This document shows positions 20,531 through 32,421 of a DNA stretch of 64,000 nt, in pieces (positions within the stretch are counted from its first letter, which is position 1; every line of letters starts with the position of its first letter). Position numbers and translations under genes: made by a program. The notes beneath the pieces are model-generated. The model was given only the letters and a program-made list of their open reading frames with translations. It was not told where the DNA came from and made no database searches. Origin of the DNA: Symsagittifera roscoffensis (lineage: Eukaryota > Xenacoelomorpha > Acoela > Convolutidae); the NCBI RefSeq assembly GCF_963678635.1, contig NC_087070.1, positions 51,752,514 to 51,816,513 of the forward strand. The letters run 5' to 3'.

Positions 20531-23390
20531 ATGAGTCTAGACAAGTCGAGGATACCTAAACGGGGTAATAGCTCTAGGAAATTCATACCTAAAAAGCAAA
20601 GAAGAACGATGACCGATCCTTTTGTGGATTGGATCAAACGAGCCCGGACCGACAAAGGGGAGACGGTTTCAGGCAGAATGGTTGAAACAAGGAGTCAGAA
20701 GACCTCAGAAGAGCGAAAAGAACTGTTAGAAGTGGAGGTCAAAACGGACTATGCCATGAACGACAACCAGGAAGTACATGGACTGGAAGGGAGAGGCAGA
20801 AGGCTGGCGAGTGAATCTACTCCGGTGAAACAAGGCCATGATTTTGCCACTTCCACCGGGACATTGGATCGAGAGGAGATGTCGGAACTGTCCGACATCT
20901 CAACTGAAATAGCGGCAATTAGAAGATCTCCAACAGACAACACTATGATGGCAGGCGGAACTGAGAAACAAACAACGTCATCATCGTTCTCAGAAAGAAT
21001 GAGGAACACCTTAGGAAACATCTTTCCATTCACCATGGGAGGGGGCGCAGGAAATGGAAGACGAAGAAGAGCAAGTGGACTTTGGGTCTCAAGTCAGCCT
21101 CAATAGTTCGACCCAGGAGAATGAGGCATACGTCGGAAGCGAGACTGGAACCAGGGACAAATTTGGCGCAGTGAGATCGATAAGCAAAGAGGTAAACACA
21201 CCGGGCCAGTCAAGAGACTTCGCGATTATGACAAATTCAGAGCTGAAAACTGGGGAGAGTAGAAACAGAGGGCTAGGCAACGCATTGGCGGATCCTGAGG
21301 TGGATAATGAAAAGACGTCGAGGCGGAGAGTCAAGGCCCGGATCTCGACCAGCACGAAGCTACCTGGGACCGACAGGGTTACACCGCCACTAGTGACGCC
21401 ACTCGTAGGTAACGGGGCAGCACTAGAAGAAGCCTTAAACAACATAGTGGACAGTTTAGGAGAACAAAAAGAACAGATGTCCATAAGAATGAGTGAACTA
21501 GAAAGGGCAGTTCACATTGAAAGAGAAAGTCTGCGGGAGGAAATAAACCGCAATAGACAAGAAGTTGGTAGGAGCGAAAAACGCTTGAAAGAAAGAACGG
21601 ACGAGCATATGGCGAAGAACTTGTCGCGAATGACAAGAGAAGCGGAACAGAGAGAGTTACGCTTAAGAGACGACATGGAGAAGTTGAGAATTCAGCAAGA
21701 GCAGTCTCTTGAGACTCTTGACACAAAGATAGACGCGATGATGGAGAGGCGAACTCAGGCTATCATGGACAGGTTGGACGGGCTACTAAGCAGCAAGAGT
21801 GGACCAAAAGAAGGGGAACCGGACTCGGTAGGTCCCAACAGGGAGCCGAAGGTGAACTTCAATGAACATCAAAAGAGGAAGACATATGGATCCACTTGAA
21901 GCAGGGGCAGTTCAACAGGCTATGCCACAAGGGATAATAGAACATGGGGCACGAACAGTAGAGCAAGTTCAACGGGGAACAGACAGACCTCTAATGAACG
22001 ACCAACGCAAGGCACACATGCGACTGGGAGAAGTGATTCCGGTAACAGAGGGCATGCAAGCCCGGGGAGGAGTCATGTGGGCCAAGCGGGAAACACTCAC
22101 GGCGATTCGGATTGCAGGGATGCACCGCATACAGAGCCTTTGACAAGGTGTGAGGACACTCAGGCGGGACACTCAAGGGATGCTACGGCAATGGCCACAG
22201 CCTTTGAACCCCTAAACAGGTCTTTGGAGACATTCCTTACAAGGTTATCCAGAACCAATGAACGCAGTGAGAAGTCCAGAAGAGTCTTTAAGAAACCAAG
22301 ATGCTATAAAGATGAATCTGATGGCTGTATTGATACCTGGATAGAGGTAATGAAGCTGCATTTCGAGGAAGAGAACTTGTCGGAGAGACAGGAATGCAGT
22401 GCGCTCACCAGCAACTTGGAAGGGACAGCCCTGAACTGTGTCATGGCCAAGAAGCAATATCAGCGTGACACAGCTGAGAAAATTTTCGAAATCTTGTTAA
22501 ACCGTTTCGGATCAGGGGTGCAGGGGCACCAAGCGATGATGCGCTTCGAGAAGCGGAGGCAACGAGAAGATGAAACGATAGACAAGTTTCTCGATGACTT
22601 GGAAATGCTGAGAAGACGCAGCCAACCGGATGAGTCAAACCGAAGGATGAACCTGGCCGTATCCTCAAAATTTATAGATGGTGTGAAGAATGATGAACTT
22701 CGAACAATGCTAGCAACGCATTTCACACCACTATCAACCAATGTGCTAACACCAGGAGGAGTTGAGGCTCAAATCAAAAGAGTATCTTTTGTTGAATTCT
22801 TCTTCGAGGTCTGGATACTACAAGAACAATTATGGCAATTTTAACAACGGACCAGCAAACCAAGGGAACAATTGGTACAAACCGAGGGATGATATGGACA
22901 AGAGACGCTCTTGTGCCAATTGCAGTTCAACGGACCATCATGTGTCAGCATGCCCAACTTACAAACAAGGCATGAAAGCAATAGGCTTTAGCCTCGAGGA
23001 CGAGGATGCGTCAGAATTGGACCATGAGGATTTCATGAGAGGAGTAATTGCAATATCGGCCCGAGGTGTTTCTGTTGCAACTTGGAAGGTCATTTTAAAT
23101 CAGATTGTCCGCAATTCTGGGATGCAGTGGCAGACATCAAGCATCCAAGGCATGAAGAAGCTTTGTCAGGAGTGAAAGCCAGCAAGGCTCGCCTGTTGAG
23201 TGAAGCGGAGGCACGCAGAAAAGATAAACCTCAAGAGCTGGCGGCAAAGAAAATGCAAGCGGTAACAGAAGACACACGTGAACGGGAACCAGCAACTGCG
23301 GCCGATGACTTCAAGATTGATTATAGGGCAGCCGCGAGGGATGCTCTAAATAGAGTGCAGCAGGAACTGGTGACGAAAGAGATCGAATAA
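20531..23390 (+). pseudogene. gag region of element B
   Basis: It starts at an ATG (MSLDKSRIPKRGN) with a basic N-terminus. A long predicted coiled coil follows (about 21440-21770, rich in E, R and K), then a capsid-like part (about 22190-22800, e.g. CYKDESDGCIDTWIEVMKLH). Two CCHC knuckles end it: CANCSSTDHHVSAC and CNLEGHFKSDC. It is fragmented by several breaks. The matching part of element C is at about 62500-64000. Confidence 0.75.
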
Positions 23391-23393
23391 AAA

Positions 23394-24960
23394 GTGAAAC
23401 TCGAACTGAAGAATGAGAAACTACAGGAGCAACTGAATACCTTCGAAGCAACGGAGGTCGAGGAGACTAAAGCACCAAGCAGTTTGAGCATGAAACTTAA
23501 TGTGATCTCCGGTCAAAGGTTCGGCATGGTGCCGCAAGGAAGCAAGATACAGTCGATAATCTCAGTGGCTGGACATCAGGTAATCAGAAAATTAAGTGAA
23601 CCATCTGAGTTCACTTTGATGCATTTGGACACATATGAAGATTATCTGAGGCAAGTGGAGCCACGCACCGAGTCGAGAGCTGTGCGAGCACTACTAACAA
23701 CGGGTGGCCCTCGCATGAAAAAACTTCATGGACGCTACCTAGAGATCTATGGGCCGTTTCAAGTGATGCTGAACGTGGATGGAATCAGTATCTACACCAG
23801 GACTTATGTAACAACAGATGATGACCAAATGGGGCAGATCTATTTGGGTGAGGAGGAACTCAAAGTCCGCAGGATAGGCCATGACGCCATGATGGAACAA
23901 GATGCAGTACACATTGGGTATGAAGCAGATGTGACTGCACATCTGCTCGACACCAACGGAACAAAAATCGGAGTCACACGGCTTCTGGACACAGGAGCGG
24001 TAGTGAGCGTGATGCCGATAAAAACTTGGGAAAGAATGGGCTTCACGAGGGATGATCTAATTCCAACGAATCTCCGACTGGCCGCCGCCAATCAAGGAGC
24101 GATTTACGTAGCCGGGAGAACACCAATAACGGTTCTCAACATGGGAGGACGGGATCTTTGGATGAGCTTCCTGGTGGTAGAGAATTTGGACGACGCCGAC
24201 CAATTCATCTTGGGCAGAGATTTCATCAGGAATTTTGAGGTGATGATTGACTTGAACAACGGTCTGATACGGATTAGAAACCCGGACCGGAAGTATGTTA
24301 AGAAACCAATTAATAGGATAATAACAGACGAAAACAAGGTACCAATTTTGTCAGATAGGAAAGTAAAACTACAGCCAGGACAAGCTGTGGTGGCAATTTT
24401 TAGAATGAGAAATTTGAATTCGTTAAGTGATAGTAAACAGGTTTGTTTAGTACCGAATCCAAATAGTCAGAGTTCGGTGATTTTAGGCCGGAGCTTCTCG
24501 GTAACGCGAAACGGACTGTGTGTCAGTGTGTTGTTGAACACACTGGACACCACGGTTTCAATCCAGCGTGGAAAAAAGCTTGGTTACGCTTTGCCGATGA
24601 GGACCGACTATGAGGAGACACAAAACTTGAAGAAACATAGTGTGAAAGACTGTCCTTATCATGCCAATAAAGATAAAATTTTAAAGAGGATTAATGAATT
24701 AAAATCTATTCATAAATTGTTTTCAATGAAATCCGAAACGGACGACGGCTTATCGAGCTGCTCGAATTTTCCGGAACGCCCCTCGTCATATGAACTAGAA
24801 TCTGACAAACCGGTTTTGCCAGAGATAGAACATTTAAAAGGGAAAATAGGTGAGGGAGATTTTGAAAAATTGCGGGACCTCCTAAATCGGAACGCAGATG
24901 TATTTTCAAAACATAAGGCGGATATCGGTTGCTGTAATTTCGTCGAACACGAAATCAAAC
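23394..24960 (+). pseudogene. Protease region of element B
   Basis: The retropepsin-like active site is LLDTGAVVSVMP near 23985 and the second motif is FILGRDFIRNF near 24210. A long N-terminal extension and a spacer rich in charged residues precede the reverse transcriptase. The counterpart in element C reads LLDTGAVVSVMP as well. Confidence 0.8.
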
Positions 24961-26240
24961 TTGAAGAGGGCGCCGTTACCCACAGGGAAGGCGCAAGACG
25001 AATGACGCCACACAAATCGGAAGCGTGCCGAGCGGAAATAGAAATGTTGCTTGAATACGACATGATAGAACCCTCGAAATCGCCATGGGCCTGCGGGGTA
25101 GCAATGGCGAAAAAGAAAGGGGGCAGCTTAGATTTTTTTGTGACTTTCGTTACTTGAATGCGGTAACAATTAAAGATGCGTACCCGATACCGCGGATAGA
25201 CGAGAGCCTCTCTAAGCTTGGTGATGCCAAGTTCTTCACCACATTGGACTTGGGTTCTGCCTTCTGGCAGGTCCCTATGCGGAAGAAGGATAGAGAGAAA
25301 ACCGGATTGTACCAGTGGAAGAGGATGCCCTTCGGCTTGTGCAATGCAACGGCCACTTTTCAAAGACTGATGGGTCAGGTTTTGACGAGAGTGACCAAGA
25401 AGTACGGGAATCTCGTGATGTGTTACGTGGATGACGTAGTCATAGCGACACCGACCCTGGAATATCACATTGATAGGCTCGATGAGGTCTTTGGATGCAT
25501 GAAAAAAGCAGGATTGAAGTGCAAACCATCGAAATGTGAAATCCTTAGGGGTTCGATTAAGTACCTGGGAAGAATGGTGGACATGGTGTGGTGTGAGGCC
25601 GGACCCGGAAGCAGTGGAAGCAGTGTTGACGTGGAAAGCTCCCAGAACGGACACACAGCTCCTGAGCTTCCTAGGGTTTGCCAATTACTACCGGGAATTC
25701 ATAAAAGGATATGCGGACAAGGTGTATCCGATGCAGAAGCTGATGCGCAACAAGGGGAAAAATTCGAATGGAACGATGAGGCACAGGTTGCTTTCGAGAA
25801 CATAAAGCGGGAACTGTGCGAAGCGCCAGTGCTGGGCATGCCTACAGAGAAGGGCATGTATGTTCTTGACACAGACGCATCGGTGGTGGCCATCTCAGGA
25901 ATCTTGCATCAAGAGCAAGAATGGAACGGAAGAACAGTTCTCCGTCCTATTGCATACGGCAGCAAGGTCTTGAGTGATACAGAGATGAAATACGGCGCAC
26001 CAAAGGCAGAAATGTTTGCAGTAGTCACCTTCGTGGAAAAGTACCGCGCATACTTGGGGAGCGCTCCCTTCAAGTTACGCGTGGACAACAGAGCGTTATC
26101 CTGGTTGAAGACCTACTCGATGGATCAGAGTTATATTGGTAGATGGATAGTAAGATTGGATGGCTACCATATGATAATCGAACATAGGGTGCGTGATAAA
26201 CACCAGAATGCTGACAGCCTCAGCAAGAAAACTGAATTCT
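24961..26240 (+). pseudogene. Reverse transcriptase and RNase H region of element B
   Basis: Clear Ty3/gypsy reverse transcriptase blocks are DFRYLNAVTIKDAYPIPRID, FFTTLDLGSAFWQVPM, MPFGLCNATATFQRLM and CYVDDVVIATPT (YVDD active site). RNase H follows with YVLDTDASVVAISGIL, LRVDNRALSWL and KHQNADSLSK. The thumb and connection link them in the usual order. Confidence 0.88.
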
Positions 26241-27600
26241 ATGAAAGATTGGAGCAGAAGCAGGCCAATCAGACGGAAATAAAGGAGGGATTCTCGTTTC
26301 TGGACAAAGAAACTTATGAAGCGCTTCCCTTAACGAGATGGTTGGATAAGTCTGGACATCCAATTCCAGGGCATCCTGAGTTACCGGTAGAGAAAGCAGC
26401 TGAGATAAAGTTCCTATCCAAGGGGGACCCGGTCCCCTTGGATCTGTTGCTGCGCTCGAATCTGGTCCAGCAAGAACTCTCTCACTTGAACATAAACATC
26501 CTCTCATTATTGGATAAAACGGTGCAGGGCGGATGCTGGGTGGATTGTTAGAAAGAGAAGTGACCAGAGATGACCCCGAGTGGACAGCAGCAGTGGCATC
26601 GCTAACAAACAGTGAGAAGGTGAAGATCATGCCGTCCAGACGACAGCACGCAGAGAACGAGAGGGATTGTAGGACAATAGTTCAGCAACTAGTATCCTCA
26701 ATACCTCACGAGATTTCAACCGGTACTTTGTACGGACAGAAAGAACAGGGGAGCAGCAAGCGAAAGAAAACCGTCACCTTTGTGGACCAGGATAAGGAAG
26801 GTGAAAAAAGAGAACAAAATGTGCTGCAAGACTATTTGTCCGGGGAGACGAATGATGAGAAGAACCAGCGATCACAAGATCAACACCCGGGACAAAAAAG
26901 TTTGTCCGGGGAGTCTGAGATAGACGAGAAAATTCCTGATGAGAAAAAGGACCTAGAGAACAGGGTTTTGTCCGGGGAGTTCAGATGGATGCGAAGAAGG
27001 CACAGACATGATCTGGAGGAGCGTGCACTCTCCAGCACAACCTCTTCAACGGATGACAATTCCCGAAATTCAGGAATGGACACCTATCCAGACAGGAACT
27101 CGAGCTCGGGATCAGAACTGTCCGAGCTAGCGATCCACACACTACTAGGGGAAACTCGGGCAAGGGATCTGGACAGAGAGGTGTACCAGGATCCTGACAG
27201 CGATCGCTACCTTATACCAAGCGAAAGAGTCTTTGACAACGCAGCGGATGACTTGGAGACAATAGCGGTATCGAAACGTTCGATAAGTCTGTTGCCGCAG
27301 AAAGAGGTAGTCAGGACTGATCTTCAGCCGTTTAAACAAGAAACACAGCCGTCGGCGAAGATTTGGTGCGTTAAGATGGAAGATGACACACACCAGCCTA
27401 ATGAGCTGAATAGTCAGATGAGGGTCATGAAGACGTACTTGAAGGCGAGATACAGACTCTCGGATCTTCTAAGGGCGCAGAGAAATGATCGCATGACAAG
27501 CAACCTGAAAAGGTGGATCGAGAATGGTTCTCCAGATAAAGGGGACCTTGAGGAAGATAGTTATCGCATCCTGAGACAGTACTTCATGCAGAAGGAAGGG
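26241..27600 (+). pseudogene. Acidic linker between RNase H and integrase, element B
   Basis: An unusually long spacer (about 1.3 kb) of charged, low-complexity protein. It repeats the peptide LSGE three times (DYLSGET, KSLSGES, RVLSGEF), each coded by TTGTCCGGGGAG. The last part (MKTYLKARYRLSDLLRAQR) resembles the segment that leads into integrase. Element C keeps a corresponding region at about 58600-59700. Its function is unknown. Confidence 0.6.
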
Positions 27601-28690
27601 AGGTTATATTTGAACAAGGACCGGATTGTGGCTTGCAAAAAAAAGAGAGGAAGACAGAGTCCTATACAAGTATAACGCGATAGTGTTACCGCAACTCTAT
27701 CAGACAGAAATATTATTCAGGTCACATGATCAGATGGGCCACCAGGGGATCGACAAAGTATATCAGAGGATCCTGAAGCGCTTTGAATGGCCTGGAATGA
27801 AAAAAGCATGCGAGAAGTGGGTAACAGCATGTCTGTCATGCCAACAAGTCAAGGATCCAAGGAAGTTGCGATTTTCATTACAATTGATCGAGTCGTCTGA
27901 ATTCAATGAGGTGGTGCAGATAGATCACCAGAAAATATGCATGACAGACAGTGGTTATAATCAGGTGTTGGTCATGATAGATCATTTTACGAAGTATGCA
28001 GAGGCCGTGCCCTGCATAACTGCCTCGGCGGAGGAGACATGCGACCACCTGATCAATACGTGGATAGCGAGACATGGCTGTCCGATGACGTTTCAATCGG
28101 ATAATGGAACAGCTTTCGTAGGAGAGCTTACGAAAGAGCTCATGAGATGCTCACAGGTCGCTCAGGCTCACTCCACGACATACCACCCTCAGACGAATGG
28201 CTTAATGGAAAGACAGAATCGGACGTTAGTGTCGATGCTGAGAGTATATTGTTCCAGGTACATGACCGATTGGGACAGATACCTCCCACAGGTGATGGGA
28301 GCATATAACAGCACGCAACACTCCACCACCGGAGTCAGTCCACACATGATGCTAACTGGACACGAGAAGTCTTTACCCTTAACCTTCTTCTACCCAGAGT
28401 ATGAGGGAAAGAAAACGTCTCCACAGGTCTACGCGAGGGATGTGATCAGACGCCAACAGGAGTTGAAAGATTTGTGTAGACGAAATACTCAGCAAGCACA
28501 GGCAAGGCAGAGGAAAAGATTCGACAAGAAACAGGCTGGTGCAAAAGCTTACTCGGTGGGAGACTACGTATGGATATTTCAGAACGTTATACCACCAAAA
28601 GGGACAAAAGCCACACAATCCATCGACAGAAGACTGGTGTATACCTGCAGATATGGAAGAAGGGGATTATCTAATGATGGATCCTGCTTG
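27601..28690 (+). pseudogene. Integrase region of element B
   Basis: The zinc-binding part is HDQMGHQGIDKVYQRI followed by CEKWVTACLSCQQVK (HHCC). The core carries DHQKIC, MIDHFTKYAEAVP, FQSDNGTAFVGELTKEL and STTYHPQTNGLMERQNRTL, giving the DDE triad. The C-terminal part (VYARDVIRRQQELKDLCR) is also gypsy-like. Confidence 0.88.
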
Positions 28691-28929
28691 TGAGGTCAAC
28701 GAGAAGGGCACCAGGGAGAAGAACGATAGAAACGAAGTCGTGGAGGAAGGGACGGACACACCGCTGGACCTGGATCCAAACGAGGTGATCGAAGCGGACG
28801 ATGAAACCTTACCCTACGCAGAGGAGGATTGGGGTGCCCAAGAACTTGGAACCGGATCTTCCGTTCACGATACAGACTCGTCAGAAGGACTTGACAAGAC
28901 CCAGAAAGAAACACAATCCTTACGGTGAC

Positions 28930-29950
28930 GACTTTGTAGTGGATAGGATAGATCTGAAGAAGATAGTGGAGGAAGTAGTGGGTCTAGAAGAAATAACTGT
29001 GTCACAAGACATTGACATAGTCGATGATCACGATGATGAGTGGGTCGACGACCGGTCGAAATCCGAGGTAGAATTAGACGACGAGCAACAGCTGTCATAT
29101 GAACAAGACTTGACGAACATGCGTGTCCTAGAGTGGCTGAACGAAATGACGTCGGACCCAGAGGGGACCAGCGTCACGATTCAAGACGTAGATCGTGAAA
29201 GCAAGAAATACATCAAGACCGAACGAGATGATCTTTCCTGGGCTGCCCAGGAAGGACGACTACTCATTCCAGCTTCTAACCTCGACTTGATACCCGGTAT
29301 GCGATCGACGGGGACGTCGATGGATGTTTTTGTCCGGGGAGTGGGGGTAGGACCTACCCACGCTGAAAACTTGATAATAAAAAAATTAAGAGTAGCAAGA
29401 GAGACAGGAGACTTAGAAGCAGAAACAGGCGAAGAACCTAATAAACCTGACATAGGTAGGGTAGTTGAGTCATATTTTAACTTACCAAATGAATATTCAA
29501 GTAACATAATACTAACAGACAGTGATTTCATACTCACAAATAGAACATGTGCAATAGCAATCACAGAAGACATGAGTTTTAGGACAGCGTTAGCGGCAGA
29601 TTTTAAGAGAGAATACAAAAACGTGGAATTGCTTTGGAAGCAAAGACCAGGGATAGGGGGCGTAGCGGCCTTACCTCCGGCGGCGTCGCAGATACCGGGA
29701 AAAGACCTATGCTTCTGGGTAACGAGGGCGACGGAGAAGCAGCACGTGGACCCAGAGAACCTAGTCTTGTCCTTGACGAGGCTGAGGGACTTCCTCGTGT
29801 AAATGGACGTGAAGGAACTCTCGCTTCCAGTGTACGATCCAAACAGAGGACGACTGCATCCTCGGGAATTGTACGCGCTTGTACACGTGATATTCTCTAA
29901 TACTAATATACAAGTATATTTACATAAGAAATATTACTTAAGTATAGGCT
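28930..29950 (+). pseudogene. Macro-domain-like protein after integrase, element B
   Basis: An acidic N-terminal part (IDIVDDHDDEWVDDRSKSEV) leads into a C-terminal domain that resembles macro domains, which bind ADP-ribose and often remove it from proteins. Matching blocks are ILTDSDFILTNRTCAIAI, TALAADFKREYKNVELLW, RPGIGGVAALPP, LCFWVTRATEKQHVDPENL and LSLPVYDPNRGRLHPREL. The order fits OARD1/TARG1-type macro domains (FK..F, LVTK...KPTYENL, SLPMPRIGCGL). The glycine-rich loop is altered (YDPNRGRL), so activity is uncertain. Element C carries a homologue (56135-57088) about 60% identical by eye. The element is broken. Confidence 0.6.
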
Positions 29951-30350
29951 GAGTGACGCGCGAGAGGGTGTTAGGCTAAAGACTAAGTTGCATGTAATGT
30001 GTGATATGTGTGCTATGTTATGTTATGTGTTATGTTATTAAGATCGTGGGTAAGAAGGGGTTAGTGACCATGAACAACTGAATGGCGATCTTAGGAATAG
30101 ATCCAAAGTTTGGACTGTCCAATCTTAGGTCGAATTCCAAAATTTTAGAGACCGATTGATTTTAATAAATTTTAGGATAAATATCTTTTTATCTGAACTG
30201 TTTTTAGGCAATTTTTAACGATATATGTCAAATTAAGACTGACAAATGTGATATTTGTGACTTCTTTTCTAGATCCTGATTGATCATTTAATTACTCACT
30301 TGAGTCAAAACCTTGGAATCGAATCGAATCAAATCAAATCTGAAGAACAA
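29951..30350 (+). other. Non-coding gap between pol and accessory module, element B
   Basis: About 0.4 kb of AT-rich sequence without a coding frame. It includes a splice-acceptor-like site at 30259-30272. Element C has a gap of similar size at the same place. Confidence 0.55.
30259..30272 (+). promoter_or_regulatory. Conserved splice-acceptor-like site before the accessory module
   Basis: The sequence GTGACTTCTTTTCTAG|ATC has a pyrimidine tract and AG, about 80 bases before the first accessory ATG at 30351. The corresponding site in element C reads GTGACTTGTCTTTAAG|ATC. Ty3/gypsy elements with env-like genes are known to express them from a spliced RNA, and this site would fit that use. Confidence 0.5.
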
Positions 30351-30680
30351 TATGGACAATTTCAAATTGGATGAATTGATGGACCTGGCAGAGGCATATG
30401 TAGGACCGATGATAGATGCGATCTATCGTCGGCTGATCGATCGAGACTTCGCTCTGGAGGACCCAGAGGTAGTCATGTTGCTGACCGCCCTGATCAACAT
30501 CTTGGGCATGACAACCGTGGGGACCGCCCCACGGAAGTCTTATTGATGGCAGCATATGGAGAATGGGGAGTACTAGACGCCCAAACATGAGAGTGAGGAG
30601 GTGGAGAAACGGGGCTCTCTCAGAGAGTGGTTGGCGAACGAGCCTGGATTGGGAAGTTCAAGGACCTACTAACCAGGTGA
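30351..30680 (+). pseudogene. First accessory protein region, element B
   Basis: It begins MDNFKLDELMDLAEAY and contains DAIYRRLIDRDFALEDPEVV, then a part ending REWLANEPGLG. Element C has the same pattern on the minus strand from about 55725 (MSDTNDLLDF, then FAREPGVGE). I do not recognise the family. Confidence 0.45.
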
Positions 30681-30681
30681 G

Positions 30682-32410
30682 ATGCCTATGCCCTCCAAGC
30701 CCAAACTTGGGCTGACGAGAATGCATCAGGAGATGAACAGCGAGGCTGTCTCGTCTGGTTCACCACTGAGAGCAGCTGTGCCACCAAAGAGGGCGAAAGT
30801 AGGACAGAAGGTTCAGACGAACCAAACCATGCAAGATCTGGATGAGATGAAGGATGAACTGGAAAGTACAAAGAAGGAGCTGGACGAGATGACCAAAAGC
30901 ATGCTCAAGATGGAGGACGATCGAGACATGTGGAGAAAATTGTTCGAAGACTGCAACAAAAAGCAGGGTCAAGAAATTGAGCGCTTGAGGCAGGACTACA
31001 AAGAGCGATCGGAACAGATGACGTTGACAACGGCCGTGGAGAAAGTGATACCTGCAAGGAATATTCCTCGTGGGCAGTCCCCGGTGGAGCTCTTGACGCC
31101 TCGAGACATGAGTCAAACAACGGAGACACGGCTCCCGACAGAGACAAATCGAGTAACGATCCCGGACCCTAGTGACACCTTGGGTGACCCCGTCGTGGAA
31201 CAAACGGTGAGGAAGCTGATAGAGACAGCTGGACGACTGGTCGCCAACAAGAATGCGCCGGGTTCCGGGGTGACTGCACCCTATGGAACGATCGACGACG
31301 CGGGCAGAGTACGACTCTCCCAGACCGTGATCAGACAGGGGATAAGTGACGTGACGCCACTCATGGGGAGCTCGAAGGCCCCAGAGAGAAGAATACAGAA
31401 GATGCCAGCGAAGAAAGTGTCTCGCATAATAGACGTACAAAAGAACAATCAATTGATATATAATATCACGGGAGTTCCGAAGACAAACCTGCAGCAACCA
31501 CCACTGGGGACATCTCATCTGATACTGGGAGACAGCTTGGTCAGAGTACTATCGAATTTGAGGACCTCGTGGGTCACCACGGTGATGGCCTTTGGAGGCG
31601 CGACGATAGCCCAGTTATATCGAATGGTGGAACTGATGAATCCAGGGAGGATCCCCAATGTGATGATTCTGGTTGGGACGAATGACATCTCCAGAGGTTC
31701 AGATGAGCAGGAAGCACTATGGGAGTCAATGATGGTGTGTTTGTTTACTACCCTCTGGCAGAAATTCAATTGCGCGGTACTGACCGTTTGCACTGTGCCA
31801 ATGAACACGAGAAGCTTGACAGCAGCAGGAAGAAGGCACAACGAGGGAGTCGTCAGGTGGAATAACATCTTGAGGAACCTCGCAAGTCGGAACGCCGGAA
31901 GAATGATCCTCATGGACATCGAACATGAGTTGAGAGCTATAGATTAGGCCAGACTGACCACGGACGGCATCCACTTCGACAGTATCGAAGGACAAGCTTG
32001 GTTGAATCGAGTCTTCCAAGAGCGGTTGGACGAACTAGAGGCGGAACTCTTTGACACAGGAGTGCTGAAGGAAGAAGGAACAGCGAGTGACGCGGTGATT
32101 ACTACCTTTGTGCCTCCTAGCCTGGAAACACGCTTGGGGACGGTTCCGGCCGTCACGAACTACAGACAACAGAGCTCCAGCGAACCAGGTCAAAGGACAG
32201 ACGTACAGGATCGATTGGGAGAAGCACCGATGAGGAGGACCATCCATCCTAGGAGAAGAATAGGACCTGTCAACCCAATCGAAGAGACAGCCGGCACGTC
32301 TAGATCGGATACGAGATCGGAGACGACAAGTACCAGTCGAGAGGAGAGACGCCCGGGCAGAGGCTCGTTGATGTGGTCAAGACCCATACCGTCTCCCTGG
32401 CATGTATAAA
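30682..32410 (+). pseudogene. Coiled coil plus SGNH-hydrolase-like domain, element B
   Basis: The N-terminal third is a heptad-rich coiled coil (DELESTKKELDEMTKSMLKM). From about 31510 the SGNH/GDSL hydrolase blocks appear in order: LILGDSLVRVL (nucleophile Ser in GDS), ILVGTNDISRG (block III, GTND) and DGIHFDSIEGQAW near 31970 (block V, D-x-x-H). SGNH enzymes are esterases, acetyl-esterases or lipases, and such a domain is known in ORF1 of some CR1-like LINEs. The coiled-coil part has a counterpart in element C; I did not see the hydrolase blocks there. Broken. Confidence 0.6.
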
Positions 32411-32421
32411 AAGACGAGCTA

